Assembly: GCF_036250735.1 (NCBI RefSeq)
Contig: NZ_CP109430.1
Coordinates: forward strand, 3,410,001 to 3,474,000
Length of the DNA: 64,000 nucleotides
Source of the DNA: Streptosporangium sp. NBC_01495
GTDB lineage: Bacteria > Actinomycetota > Actinomycetes > Streptosporangiales > Streptosporangiaceae
Direction: 5' to 3'
Positions 32,802 to 43,611 of this stretch are shown here, in pieces; position 1 is the stretch's first letter, and every line of letters starts with the position of its first letter. The position numbers and the translations under genes were made by a program. The notes beneath the pieces are model-generated. The model did not search any database and was not told where the DNA came from. It saw only the letters and a program-made list of their open reading frames with translations.

Positions 32802-33754
32802 GCGAACTCCAGGGTGGACAGGCGCTGGTTCAGCCAGGCCGCCGCGCCGGTCAGGGCGGGCTGGGGGGCCACGATCAGCGCCGTGGCGATGCCGGAAAGG
32901 TAGTCGTTCATGGTCGGGGTGGCCTCGAAGCGACGGCGGAAGTCGCTGGAGCGGACCCGGTCCACGATACGCGGCAGCACGCCGCCGCCCAGGTAGACAC
33001 CGCCCCGCGCGCCGAGGGTGAGGGCGACGTTCCCGGCGAAGGTGCCGAGCATGGCGCAGAAGACCTCGATGGTCTCCGCGCACAGCGAGTCGTCCATCCG
33101 GGTCACGATGTCGGAGGCGGACAGCGCAGGCGCGTCCGTCCCGTGCACGAGCGCGAGTGCCCGGTGCAGGCGCGACAACCCCGGCCCGGACAGCAGGTGC
33201 TCGGCCACCACGTGCTCCAGGCCGTCCTCGCGCAGTGCCCGGACGATCTCGTGGTCCCGCCTGTCGAGGACGGGCGCGGTGACGTGCCCGCCCTCCCCGG
33301 GGATCGGCACCCAGCCCTCGGCGGCGGGCACCAGGCCGCCCACGCCGAGGCCCGTCCCGGGCCCGAGCACGGCCTTGACGCCGCGCGAGGGCTCGGGGCC
33401 GCCCAGGGAGACCAGGTCGTCGCCCCGCAGGTAGGGCAGGGACGCGGCCAGGGCCTCGAAGTCGTTGAGCAGCCAGGCGTTCGGGACGCCCAGGTCGCGT
33501 ACCGACCCTGTCCACCCGGCGTTGGTGAGCCGGTAGCGGTCGCCCTCCACGGGCCCCGCGATCGCGACGCACGCGGCTCCCGGCTGAACTCCGCCCGCAT
33601 GATCTGCGATATAGGCGGCTACGGCTTCGGGAAGGCCATCGTGTTCCGCGCCCGCGAGCACGGCCACCGCCTCGGGCTGTCCACCGGGCTCGGTGACCAG
33701 CCCGAACCGGGCGTTGGTGCCGCCGATGTCGGCGACGAGCCAGGGAAGGCTCAC
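32798..33754 (-). CDS. glk: Glucokinase (Glk family)
   Basis: About 318 residues from GTG 33754, with AAGGAGATCTC just upstream; an in-frame ATG at 33793 lacks this. N-terminal ATP motif [15 protein letters not shown], sugar-site NDFEALA, GPGTGLG and catalytic segment PGEGGHV define the bacterial Glk family rather than the ROK glucokinase that is usual in actinomycetes. It phosphorylates glucose to glucose-6-phosphate, the substrate of the zwf product in the same block. The stop overlaps the eda start. Confidence 0.93.
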   Translation of the reverse strand: MSLPWLVADIGGTNARFGLVTEPGGQPEAVAVLAGAEHDGLPEAVAAYIADHAGGVQPGAACVAIAGPVEGDRYRLTNAGWTGSVRDLGVPNAWLLNDFEALAASLPYLRGDDLVSLGGPEPSRGVKAVLGPGTGLGVGGLVPAAEGWVPIPGEGGHVTAPVLDRRDHEIVRALREDGLEHVVAEHLLSGPGLSRLHRALALVHGTDAPALSASDIVTRMDDSLCAETIEVFCAMLGTFAGNVALTLGARGGVYLGGGVLPRIVDRVRSSDFRRRFEATPTMNDYLSGIATALIVAPQPALTGAAAWLNQRLSTLEFA

Positions 33755-33829
33755 GAGATCTCCTTCGCGGGCCGTGCGGCCGTGGCGGGCCACACGGGGT
33801 TCAGGGGGTTCACGGGCCGTACGACCGGC

Positions 33830-33889
33830 GGCCGTGCGGGTCTCGTGGACCGTGCGAAGGGCCGTGCGGGTTTCGTGGACCGTGCGAAG
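33830..33889. repeat. Two tandem 30-bp repeats between edd and glk
   Basis: 33830-33859 and 33860-33889 match in 29 of 30 positions (core GGCCGTGCGGGT(C/T)TCGTGG). They lie in the 151-bp gap between the edd stop and the glk start, in transcribed leader sequence. Further partial copies of GGCCGT(G/A)CG occur to the left. Confidence 0.9.
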
Positions 33890-33905
33890 GAGACGGTGTG
33901 CGCGT

Positions 33906-35801
<1,896 letters not shown>

Positions 35802-35875
35802 CCGGCCTCCTCGGTCGTGGTCGGCGTCGTCTCTGCTGGTGTGGTCGTTCCGGTCCGGGTGCTCCGCTCGCGCGC

Positions 35876-37351
35876 TCACGCCAGCCCCTCCTCGTGCCAG
35901 ACGCGACCGCTGCGGCCGACGAGCTCGTGGGCCGCGGCGGGTCCCGCGCTGCCCGCCGGGTACGGCTCGGGCACGGTGCCCCGGGACTCCCACTCGTCGA
36001 GGATCGGATCGATCCACCGCCAGGCGGCCTCGACCTCGTCGCGCCGCATGAACAGGGTCGGGTTGCCGGTGAGGACGTCCATGAGCAGCCGCTCGTAGGC
36101 CTCGGGCACCCGGCCGGTGAAGGTCTCGGCGAAGCTCAGGCCCAGCGGGACCGGCTTGAGCGCCACCTCGCCCGCGCCCGGCTCCTTGGCCATGATGTTC
36201 AGCTGGATGCCCTCGCTCGGCTGCAGCCGCAGCACCAGCCGGTTCGGCGTGCTGCCCGGGAAGATCGAGTGGGGCACGTCCTTGAACTGCACCACGATCT
36301 CCGAGCAGCGGTACGGCATGCGCTTGCCGGTACGCAGGTAGAACGGCACCCCTGCCCAGCGCCAGTTCTTCACCTCGGCGCGGATCGCGGCGAAGGTCTC
36401 CACCCGGTGGGAGTCCTCGGTGGGCGCGGTGTTGTCGGGCTCGTCGAGGTAGCCGGGCACCGCGACGCCGCCTGACTCGCCCGCCGTGTACTGGCCGCGT
36501 ACGGTGAAACGGTCCACCTCGCCGCCGGTGACGGCCCGCAGCGACTGCAGGACCTTGACCTTCTCGTCGCGGATCGACTCGCGGTCGTTGCGCGACGGCG
36601 GCTCCATCGCCACCAGGCACAGCAGCTGGAGCAGGTGGTTCTGCACCATGTCGCGCAGCGCGCCCGCGTGGTCGTAGTAGCCGCGGCGGCCGGGGGTGCC
36701 GACGGTCTCGGCGACGGTGATCTGTACGTGGTCGATCCAGAGCGAGTTCCAGATCGGCTCCAGGAACGCGTTGGCGAACCGGAGCACGAGGAGGTTCTGG
36801 ACCGTCTCCTTGCCCAGGTAGTGGTCGATGCGGTAGATCTGCCGCTCGTCGAAGATGGCGCCGACCTCGTCGTTGATGCGCAGCGCGCTGGCCAGGTCGC
36901 GCCCGAGGGGCTTCTCCAGCACCACCCGCGAGGCGGGGGTGACCAGCCCGGCGCGGTGCGCCTCCCGGCAGAACGGGCCGAACGTCATGGGCGGGCTGGC
37001 CAGGTAGAAGACCCGGTCGCGGTGCTCGTGCCCGCCGAGCATCCCGGCGAGCCTCGCCCACCCGGTGGGGTCCTGGCCGCTGATGTCGACGGTGACGTGG
37101 TGCAGGCGGCCGAGGAAGCGCTGCCAGGTGCCGAGGTCGTCCACCGGCACCGAGCCGCGCACCTCGGCGTCCACCTTGCCGCGGAAGTCGGCGTCGTCGA
37201 GCCCGCCGCGGGACATCGCGATCACGCGGGTCTCGGGGGAGAGGCGTCCGTCCCGGTCGGAGTGGTAGAGCGCCGGGAGGAGTTTCCGCATGGAGAGGTC
37301 GCCTGTGCCGCCGAAGACGATGAGGTCGGCGGGTTGCGGGGTCTCGGACAT
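35876..37351 (-). CDS. zwf: Glucose-6-phosphate 1-dehydrogenase
   Basis: 491 residues, the usual length. NADP-binding [16 protein letters not shown] (14-29) and active-site RIDHYLGKE (about 174-182, catalytic His on the substrate loop) are intact. Oxidises glucose-6-phosphate to 6-phosphogluconolactone, feeding edd through a lactonase that is not encoded here. First gene of the leftward block, starting from the AT-rich gap shared with the ROK regulator. Oxidative pentose-phosphate copies elsewhere in the genome are likely; this copy is clearly tied to the Entner-Doudoroff genes. Confidence 0.96.
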   Translation of the reverse strand: MSETPQPADLIVFGGTGDLSMRKLLPALYHSDRDGRLSPETRVIAMSRGGLDDADFRGKVDAEVRGSVPVDDLGTWQRFLGRLHHVTVDISGQDPTGWARLAGMLGGHEHRDRVFYLASPPMTFGPFCREAHRAGLVTPASRVVLEKPLGRDLASALRINDEVGAIFDERQIYRIDHYLGKETVQNLLVLRFANAFLEPIWNSLWIDHVQITVAETVGTPGRRGYYDHAGALRDMVQNHLLQLLCLVAMEPPSRNDRESIRDEKVKVLQSLRAVTGGEVDRFTVRGQYTAGESGGVAVPGYLDEPDNTAPTEDSHRVETFAAIRAEVKNWRWAGVPFYLRTGKRMPYRCSEIVVQFKDVPHSIFPGSTPNRLVLRLQPSEGIQLNIMAKEPGAGEVALKPVPLGLSFAETFTGRVPEAYERLLMDVLTGNPTLFMRRDEVEAAWRWIDPILDEWESRGTVPEPYPAGSAGPAAAHELVGRSGRVWHEEGLA

Positions 37352-37497
37352 GGGTCGGCGCTCCGTGGTGATCTACCGAAATTAGGGATAGACCGGACAC
37401 TAGCCAGATCTTGCGCTCTACACAAGCGGAGTTTTGTAATTTGAGATGAGAAAGTTGGAAGTTTTCATTTCCTAAGTGGGTGTGATTCACTTGGCGG
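37352..37497. promoter_or_regulatory. Divergent zwf/ROK promoter region
   Basis: 146 bp that are strikingly AT-rich for this genome (for example GGAGTTTTGTAATTTGAGAT). An inverted pair AAGTG (37474-37478) and CACTT (37488-37492) lies just before the ROK start, and A/T runs (GAAAGTTGGAAGTTTTC, 37450-37466) lie beside it. ROK-family repressors typically bind such AT-rich imperfect palindromes. Confidence 0.55.
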
Positions 37498-38700
37498 ATG
37501 TCTCGACGTCCCGCTGCCGCGCTGGCCACCAGCGGTGAGGTGCTGCGCCTTATCCGCTCCGGTGAGGCTGTCACCCGCGCGGACATAGGGCGTGTCACCG
37601 GCCTGTCCAGACCGGCCGTGTCCCTGCGCGTCACCGAGCTGCTGGACCGGCGCCTCGTCGTGGAGGACAGCGAGGGCCCCTCCACCGGGGGCCGCCCGCC
37701 CACCCGCCTGGCCTTCAACGCCTCCGGCGGGGTCGTCCTGGTCGGCTCCCTGGGCGCGAGCCGCGCGCAGATCGCCGTCTGCGACCTCGCGGGCAAGGTG
37801 CTGGCCGGCACCGCCCTGTCGGTGGACGTGGAGGAGGGCCCGGACGTCGTCCTGCCCCTGGTCATGCAGACCTGGAGCGATCTGCTCGGCGACCGCCCCG
37901 CCTCGCTGATCCGCGGGGTCGGCCTGGGCGTCCCCGCCACGGTGGAGTTCGCGGCCGGCCGCACCGAGAGCGCCCGGATCATGGCCAGCTGGACCGGCGT
38001 GGCCATCCCGCCGATCATCGCCGAGCGCTTCCCCGTCCCGGTCTTCCTCGACAACGACGTGAACGTCATCGCGATCGGCGAGCACCGCGAGATCTACGCG
38101 GGCGAGGCCGACGACCTGCTGTTCATCAAGGTCTCCACCCGGATCGGCTCCGGGGTGATCGCCGGGGGCGAGATCCTGCGGGGGGCGCTGGGCGCCGCGG
38201 GGGAGATCGGGCACATCCCGGTCCGCGACGGCGGGGGAGTCCTCTGCCGCTGCGGCAACATCGACTGCGTCGACTCCATCGCCAGCGGCACCGCGATCCT
38301 GCGCCAGCTCCGCGCCAGGGGGTACGAGGTCAAGACCCTCGCCGACGTGGTGAGCCTGGTCAGGGCCGGGGACGCGGAGACCATGACCGTGGTCCGCAAC
38401 GCCGCCCGGATGCTCGGCGAGGTCGTCGCCAGCGCGGTCAACCTGCTCAACCCCTCGGTGGTCGTCCTCGGCGGCGACGTCGCGGAGACCTTCCAGCCGA
38501 TGGTCTCGGGGGTCCGCGAGGTCATCCACCGCCGCTCGACGGCCCTGGCCACCCGCAACCTGCGGATAGAGCGCAGCCGGCTCGGCCCGAGCGCCGGGAT
38601 CATCGGCTGCGCCCACATGGTCCTGGACCACATCCTGTCGCCCGAGGCCGTCGACTCCGCGGGCTGGCAGCCGCTGCGCTCCGTCCGCTCCCTCGTCTGA
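37498..38700 (+). CDS. ROK-family transcriptional regulator
   Basis: 400 residues. N-terminal winged HTH ([20 protein letters not shown], about 26-45) and C-terminal sugar-kinase-like ROK domain ([50 protein letters not shown]). The structural zinc motif CRCGNIDC (near 251-258) is present. ROK repressors bind sugars or sugar phosphates and release DNA. Its divergence from zwf-edd-glk-eda makes it the likely glucose/gluconate-responsive regulator of that block. Confidence 0.93.
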   Translation: MSRRPAAALATSGEVLRLIRSGEAVTRADIGRVTGLSRPAVSLRVTELLDRRLVVEDSEGPSTGGRPPTRLAFNASGGVVLVGSLGASRAQIAVCDLAGKVLAGTALSVDVEEGPDVVLPLVMQTWSDLLGDRPASLIRGVGLGVPATVEFAAGRTESARIMASWTGVAIPPIIAERFPVPVFLDNDVNVIAIGEHREIYAGEADDLLFIKVSTRIGSGVIAGGEILRGALGAAGEIGHIPVRDGGGVLCRCGNIDCVDSIASGTAILRQLRARGYEVKTLADVVSLVRAGDAETMTVVRNAARMLGEVVASAVNLLNPSVVVLGGDVAETFQPMVSGVREVIHRRSTALATRNLRIERSRLGPSAGIIGCAHMVLDHILSPEAVDSAGWQPLRSVRSLV

Positions 38701-38701
38701 G

Positions 38702-38777
38702 CCGGTCCCGCGCCTGAGGTGTTCTCGCGCCCGAACCGGTCCCGCGCCTGAGCGTTCGAACCGGACCCGCGCCCGAG
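38702..38777. repeat. Three dispersed copies of a 17-bp unit
   Basis: CCGGTCCCGCGCCTGAG occurs at 38702-38718 and 38736-38752 exactly and as CCGGACCCGCGCCCGAG at 38761-38777, directly after the ROK stop codon. Not self-complementary. Confidence 0.85.
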
Positions 38778-39127
38778 CCGGGTCCCCGGCACGTCGCGGC
38801 GCGGGCCTCCCTCGCCTCCCGCGCCGCCATGTCTTCCGCGCCCGCTACCGGATTCGTCCGCAGTGCTCCGATGTTCACGCCGGAGGTGAAGCGAATCCTC
38901 TCGCATGGCGGGACAGGTGCCGATTCGCCGCCACGGCGGATTGGTGCCTGGTACGTTGCTCGAGTCAGGTACCGCCGGGCGTGCGGGAACGGAGTTCGTG
39001 AGGACTCGAAAGCCTGTGGAGACCCGATAAGACCATCTCGATGGCTCAGGTCGATGAAGCAGGAAGCCACAGAGGTGTCGCGCGAGTGACACGGGCTGAA
39101 TCCTCGGCATTCATGCCGAAGAGCACG
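38778..39127. other. 350-bp gene-free region with long-range complementary segments
   Basis: No gene seen between the convergent ROK and MFS genes. Several segments can pair: GCGAATC (38891-38897) with GATTCGC (38922-38928), CCGCC/GGCGG right after it, GGTAC (38950-38954) with GTACC (38969-38973), and CGAGTC (38961-38966) with GACTCG (39003-39008). It could be a structured RNA; I match it to no known class. Confidence 0.35.
39104..39119. terminator. Short hairpin downstream of the MFS gene
   Basis: TCGGCAT (39104-39110) and ATGCCGA (39113-39119) are perfect complements with only TC between, so in RNA the loop would open to four or more bases. It lies 8 bases past the stop of the leftward operon. 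Confidence 0.5.
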
Positions 39128-40435
39128 TCAAGCCTCCTGCGGGGTCTCCCTCCGGTCGGCCGTGCCCGTGGCCCTGGCGTTGAGAACCACCAGCGCCAGC
39201 AGGACGAGCAGCCCGGCGAACGTCAGGGCCAGGCCCACGAACTCGGCGAACCAGCCGACCAGAACGGGGCCCAGCAGCAGCCCCGAGTAGGTCAGCGTGG
39301 TGAACCTGGCCAGCGCCGCGGCGGCGCCGAGGCCCTCCGCGCCGCCGTGCCCCACCGCGCTGAAGATGAGGGGCAGCAGGACCGAGAGGCCCACTCCCAC
39401 CACCGCGAAGCCGGCGACCGCGACGACGATACCCGGGCTGAGCACGACCATCGCCAGGCCGCACAGGGCGATGCCGCCGCTCACCCTGACCAGGGCGGGC
39501 GCGCCGTACCGCTCGTGCAGGCGGTCTCCGACGAGGCGGCCGGCGGTCTGGCACAGGTTGAAGAACGTGTAGCCCAGCGAGGCCACGGCGAGGGTGGCAC
39601 CGCGATCCTCCAGGAGGAAGACACCGCTCCAGTTGCCGACCGCGCCCTCGACGATCAGGATGACCGCGCCCATCGCACCGAACATCAGCACCCGCGGGGT
39701 CCACCCGTCCCGCCACTTCACGCGGACCTTCTTCTCACCCTCCCGGCTCGGGTGCCGGTCGGCCGAGGCCGGCAGCATCCACAGCCCGGTGACCAGCGCG
39801 AGGAGGGCCACGGCCACGCCCAGCCACAAAAAGTGCGTCATGGGGGAGAGACCGGCCTGGATGGCGAGGCCGCCCAGCACGGAGGCGGCCATCGCGCCGA
39901 TGCTCCAGGCGGCGTGGCAGCGGTTCATCACGGGCCGTTTGTGGGCGCGCTCGACCGCGATGGCGTGGGCGTTCATGGAGACGTCGAGAAGCCCGTCGAT
40001 CAGACCGAAGACCACCAGCGCGACGGCGAGCTGGATCGGATCACCGGCCAGCGCGAGGCCGACCAGGGACAGCGGCAGCGCCACCCCGGTCACCCGGGCG
40101 ATCGGCGCGCTGCCGTACCGGGCCACCAGGCCGCCGGCGAGTTGCATGGCGATCAGCGCCGAGACGGAGGGGACGACGAGCAGGAGACCGAGCTGCCCGG
40201 CGGAGAGCTCGTGCTCCACCTTCAGCGAGGGGACCCTGATCAGGAAGCTGGCGTACGAGAGCCCCACGATCAGGAACGCGGACATCGCGGCCAGGCGGGT
40301 CCGGCCCGCGGCCCGCGACATCACCGCACCGGGAGGCGTCCCGGACGGCTCGTCCGCGGGGGAGTCCACGCCGGGCGTCTCCTCCGGGGGGCGTCCCCCC
40401 GACGCGGGCTCGGTGGTGTTCTCAGGCGCCGTCAT
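39128..40435 (-). CDS. MFS transporter (exporter-like), last gene of the leftward cluster operon
   Basis: 435 residues with about 12 membrane helices after a disordered acidic N-terminus of about 40 residues. The fold resembles FucP/YbjJ-type MFS proteins: LIVGLSYASFLIRVPSLKVE near the first helix, GLLLVVPSVSALIAMQLAGG, and DVSMNAHAIAVERAHKRPVM in the loop after helix 4. The start overlaps the PhyH stop by 14 bases, so translation is coupled. As final gene of a biosynthetic-looking operon it may export the product; direction and cargo are inference. Confidence 0.88.
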   Translation of the reverse strand: MTAPENTTEPASGGRPPEETPGVDSPADEPSGTPPGAVMSRAAGRTRLAAMSAFLIVGLSYASFLIRVPSLKVEHELSAGQLGLLLVVPSVSALIAMQLAGGLVARYGSAPIARVTGVALPLSLVGLALAGDPIQLAVALVVFGLIDGLLDVSMNAHAIAVERAHKRPVMNRCHAAWSIGAMAASVLGGLAIQAGLSPMTHFLWLGVAVALLALVTGLWMLPASADRHPSREGEKKVRVKWRDGWTPRVLMFGAMGAVILIVEGAVGNWSGVFLLEDRGATLAVASLGYTFFNLCQTAGRLVGDRLHERYGAPALVRVSGGIALCGLAMVVLSPGIVVAVAGFAVVGVGLSVLLPLIFSAVGHGGAEGLGAAAALARFTTLTYSGLLLGPVLVGWFAEFVGLALTFAGLLVLLALVVLNARATGTADRRETPQEA

Positions 40436-41291
40436 CGCCGGCCCACTCTCTCATCCACCGGGGGTCGATCCTGTCCTCCGCGCGGATGAACCGCACGTCG
40501 GCGGAGACACGCATGACGTCGGTCACGGTGTCGAGGGAGGCGTGCACCACGTGCGGGCTGTGCACGGTCAGGTCACCCGCCTCGTAGTCGTTCCACAGCC
40601 AGCGCCGGCCGACGACGCGGGCCGTCAGCTGGAGGTCGTGGCTGATCGGCCGGGAGTCGTGGGCCCGGTCGGTCGTGAGCCGCGCCGCGTCGAACCGTTC
40701 GGGGGACTCCCGGTGCGAGCCCTCCAGATAGACCAGGCCGCCGGTCTCCATCGGGCAGTCGCCGACGGGTATCCACATCGTCAGGACGCGGTCGCTGCCC
40801 TGGGACATGTAGGCGTGGTCGGTGTGGGCGCGGGAGGCCCGGAGCGAGCCCGCGTAGAAGTGGCGCAGGATGCCCCGGGGCAGGATCCGGACAGGACCGC
40901 CGAGCAGGGTCGCGGCCAGCTCCGTCAGGGCCGGTTGCCGGGCGAACGAGGTGAACCGCTCCGTACGCACGAAGTCGTAGGCCGGGTGGTCCTTCACCCC
41001 GTGCGAGGGCAGCCCCTCCGGCGGACGACCGGAGAAGACCCCCTCCTCGGGGGTGGAACCAGGCTTGAGCAGGCCTTCGGGAAACGCCGACAGGTACGCG
41101 CCGCGCAGCGAGAGGACCGTTTCGCGGTCGAGGAACCCCCGCAGCAGCACCAGCCCGTCGTCGTGGAACCGCCGTCTGAGCGCCTCGGGATCGCCGAGCA
41201 GCGCGCCGCTGTCGGGAAGCGGGGCGAACAGGTCGTCGGTGAACGGGATGGGCACGCCGTTGGAGGAGACGGCTCGCCGGTCTCCGGGCAT
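40422..41291 (-). CDS. Phytanoyl-CoA dioxygenase (PhyH) family oxygenase
   Basis: About 289 residues from ATG 41291 (MPGDRRAVSS), overlapping the stop of the adenylating enzyme gene. The iron ligands are visible as H-x-D in RAHTDHAYM and a distal His in HSPHVVHASLD; VSADVRF supplies the Arg that usually binds 2-oxoglutarate. The N-terminus has RRRFHDDGLVLLRGFLDRETV. PhyH enzymes hydroxylate fatty-acyl, amino-acid or natural-product substrates. Within this operon it probably tailors the molecule handled by the LuxC/LuxE/aminotransferase enzymes. Confidence 0.9.
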   Translation of the reverse strand: MPGDRRAVSSNGVPIPFTDDLFAPLPDSGALLGDPEALRRRFHDDGLVLLRGFLDRETVLSLRGAYLSAFPEGLLKPGSTPEEGVFSGRPPEGLPSHGVKDHPAYDFVRTERFTSFARQPALTELAATLLGGPVRILPRGILRHFYAGSLRASRAHTDHAYMSQGSDRVLTMWIPVGDCPMETGGLVYLEGSHRESPERFDAARLTTDRAHDSRPISHDLQLTARVVGRRWLWNDYEAGDLTVHSPHVVHASLDTVTDVMRVSADVRFIRAEDRIDPRWMREWAGDDGA

Positions 41292-42373
41292 CAGTAGACC
41301 CCCTCGGTGATCTGGTCGGTGTCCTCCGCCTCGTAGGGCCCCACCCGCGCCACCCCGGGCCACGGGAACCAGGGGTGCGGCGGGGCGGAGACCGCGCTGT
41401 CCCGCTCCAGGAGGTTGGGCAGGAAGAGGTCCTCCAGGAGGGTCACCACCCTGATCCGGCCCCGCTCGCCCTCGGCGACCTCCCGCCACACGTCATCGGG
41501 CCGGACGACGTGCATCACCGCGAAGGGCGGCGGCAGATGGTAGCTGTGCGGCCCGGCGGGGGAGGGGGCGTCACCCTGGAGGGCGTGTCCGGCGAGGGTG
41601 TTGCCGTAGGTGTCGATCCACTGGACCCCGTCCAGATACTCCTCGCGGAGATAGCGCGCCTCCTCGGGGGAGCAGGAGGTGCCACCGGTGCACACCGCGC
41701 GGACGCCGTACTCCGCGAGGGGCTTGTCCAGCGCGGGGGCGAGCGACATGAGCAGCCTGGCGGTCGTGAAGAGCAGGCTGACCCGCTCGTCCCGCAGGAT
41801 GTCCGCCGTCTGCGCGACGAGGTGGTCGACGTAGGCGTCGGCACCGGAGGCACCGCCCGCGCCCGCGTTGGGGGCGCGCAGCAGGTGCTTGACCCAGCGC
41901 GGGTCGAAGTCCACGGAGAAGACGGCCGCCCCCCAGCTGTCGCCGAGCAGCTTGACGAAGTGCCCGTAGGCGTGCGGGCCGCTGGGCGTCATGGCCAGGA
42001 CGTCGCCGCCGAGCAGGCCGCGGGCCTCCAGCATGACGCGGTACATCCGCACGTCGTAGATGGCGCGGGTCACGTCGACGACCCGGTACGGCGCTCCGGA
42101 CGTCCCGCCGGTCTCCACGACGCGGAACGGCCGCCCGGCGAAGCCCCGGGGCACGAGGTCGCGCGCGCTCACCCCCCGCAGGTCGGTCTTGTCGAACAGG
42201 CCGAACAGGCGCAGGGAGGCGTAGTCGGTGACGTCGCGGATCGGGTCGAAGGGCAGGCGGCTCCTGCGCGCCAGCCAGAACGGTGAGCCGCTCTCCTCGC
42301 CGAAGTGCCAGCTCATCATGCGTACCGTCCACTCGTCGAGGGATTCGCGCATGGGGGGGATCTGCTCTCGCAT
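41291..42373 (-). CDS. LuxE/PaaK-like adenylate-forming enzyme
   Basis: 360 residues, shorter than phenylacetate-CoA ligases and close to LuxE acyl-protein synthetases. The ANL phosphate loop is VVETGGTSGAPYRV (about 83-96); a second motif AVCTGGTSCSPEEARYL and WIDTYGNTLAGHA match the adenine-binding region. The C-terminal lid domain is short. It would activate a carboxylic acid as acyl-AMP and pass the acyl group on. Its neighbour is a LuxC-like reductase, the same partnership as in fatty-aldehyde synthesis by luminous bacteria. The stop overlaps the PhyH start. Confidence 0.82.
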   Translation of the reverse strand: MREQIPPMRESLDEWTVRMMSWHFGEESGSPFWLARRSRLPFDPIRDVTDYASLRLFGLFDKTDLRGVSARDLVPRGFAGRPFRVVETGGTSGAPYRVVDVTRAIYDVRMYRVMLEARGLLGGDVLAMTPSGPHAYGHFVKLLGDSWGAAVFSVDFDPRWVKHLLRAPNAGAGGASGADAYVDHLVAQTADILRDERVSLLFTTARLLMSLAPALDKPLAEYGVRAVCTGGTSCSPEEARYLREEYLDGVQWIDTYGNTLAGHALQGDAPSPAGPHSYHLPPPFAVMHVVRPDDVWREVAEGERGRIRVVTLLEDLFLPNLLERDSAVSAPPHPWFPWPGVARVGPYEAEDTDQITEGVY

Positions 42374-42417
42374 GGCGTCCAGCAGGGAGCCGACAGGCGG
42401 GAGGTGAGTGCTCGGGT

Positions 42418-43611
42418 TCAGGACGACGCTCCTTCAGGGACGGTCGCGAAGCAGGCCGGGTGCACGAAGCGGGACCCGGCGGCGACGCCGCGCGCTCCCG
42501 CCTCGTCCGTGGAGACGACGACGGCGAGGGGGAAGGGCAGCTCGCAGCCGACGAGGGGGTGGCCGACGTCGTCGACGTGGACGAGGGTGGGCGCCAGGAA
42601 CGTCATCCCGCCCGACCTGACCACGAGCGGCCGCCGGGTGAGCACGCGCCCGCCGGGAGCGAGCCGGTCGGAGACGAACGCGGCCATCCGCGCGGCGTCG
42701 GCCTCGGCCCACGACGCCTGCGGCCGGCGCGGGTCCGGCGGGTCGAGGGAGATGCCGTCGAGCACCGCCGCGACCTCCCGGGCGTCGGCCTCGGCCGCCC
42801 GCAGGCAGACCACCGTGGACGTGCTGGTGCAGAAGCGGCCCGCGTCCCGCGCGATCCTGTCGGCGAGGTCCTCGGGGTCCACCGGCTCCCGCGCGCCCAC
42901 GATCACGCAGGCCCGGCCGGGCCCGCGCAGGTCGAGGGACGGTGTGTCCAGGGCCGGTTCGGCGGCGAGGCCGTCGCCGCCGTAGACGATCTGCCGGTCG
43001 GTCGCCCGGATCATCGCGGGCAGGGTCTTGGGCGCGCTCGGGTAGTAGCCCAGCGTCTCGGGCGGCCAGCCCACGCTCAGCAGGGCCCCGACCAGGCGGG
43101 CCGACGACAGCGGCTCGCGCCTGCTGGGGCGGATCCAGACCGCCGCGCCGGACAGCGCCGCCTCCAGCACCCCCTCCAGGCAGGTGAAGGTGTTGGCGGG
43201 CAGGGAGACCAGGGTGAGACCGCCGGTGTCGTGCTCGTCCGCGTGCTCGTCCGCCGCGAGCTCCTCCAGCCGCTCGCCGAGCATCGCCGACCAGCGCCGC
43301 ACGAGGGCGGGGGGAAGGCCGGCCGTGGCGCGCATCGCCTCCTCGAACCCCCCGGCGTCCTGGACGCCCAGGGCCTCGACGGGTACGCGGCCGTGCCGGA
43401 ACAGCGCGACGGCCTCGCGGAGCAGCTCCAGGCGCCGGGCGCGCGGCGGCACGGTCGTCGCGGCACGGCGTGCCCGCAGGCGCGCGCCGTCGTCGCGGAC
43501 GAGGATCTCCGGGGCCAGGGAGAGCAGCGGGCCTCCGGGGACGGGCACGGTGTCCATCGACCGGTACCACCGTCCCGCGCGCAGTAAGGGCAGGACCGTC
43601 TCGCCGGTCAC
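42418..43611 (-). CDS. LuxC-like acyl reductase (ALDH superfamily)
   Basis: About 397 residues from GTG 43611, overlapping the fusion-gene stop (GTGA). It has the layout of the LuxC acyl-CoA/acyl-protein reductase family: SLPANTFTCLEGVLEAALSG with VWIRPSRREPLSSARLV for the nicotinamide-nucleotide site, and a candidate catalytic Cys261 in GRFCTSTST. Such enzymes reduce activated acyl groups to aldehydes with NADPH. Lying between the LuxE-like gene and a PLP aminotransferase, it would make an aldehyde suited to transamination. The ORF continues upstream in frame through neighbouring genes only by chance. Confidence 0.82.
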   Translation of the reverse strand: MTGETVLPLLRAGRWYRSMDTVPVPGGPLLSLAPEILVRDDGARLRARRAATTVPPRARRLELLREAVALFRHGRVPVEALGVQDAGGFEEAMRATAGLPPALVRRWSAMLGERLEELAADEHADEHDTGGLTLVSLPANTFTCLEGVLEAALSGAAVWIRPSRREPLSSARLVGALLSVGWPPETLGYYPSAPKTLPAMIRATDRQIVYGGDGLAAEPALDTPSLDLRGPGRACVIVGAREPVDPEDLADRIARDAGRFCTSTSTVVCLRAAEADAREVAAVLDGISLDPPDPRRPQASWAEADAARMAAFVSDRLAPGGRVLTRRPLVVRSGGMTFLAPTLVHVDDVGHPLVGCELPFPLAVVVSTDEAGARGVAAGSRFVHPACFATVPEGASS

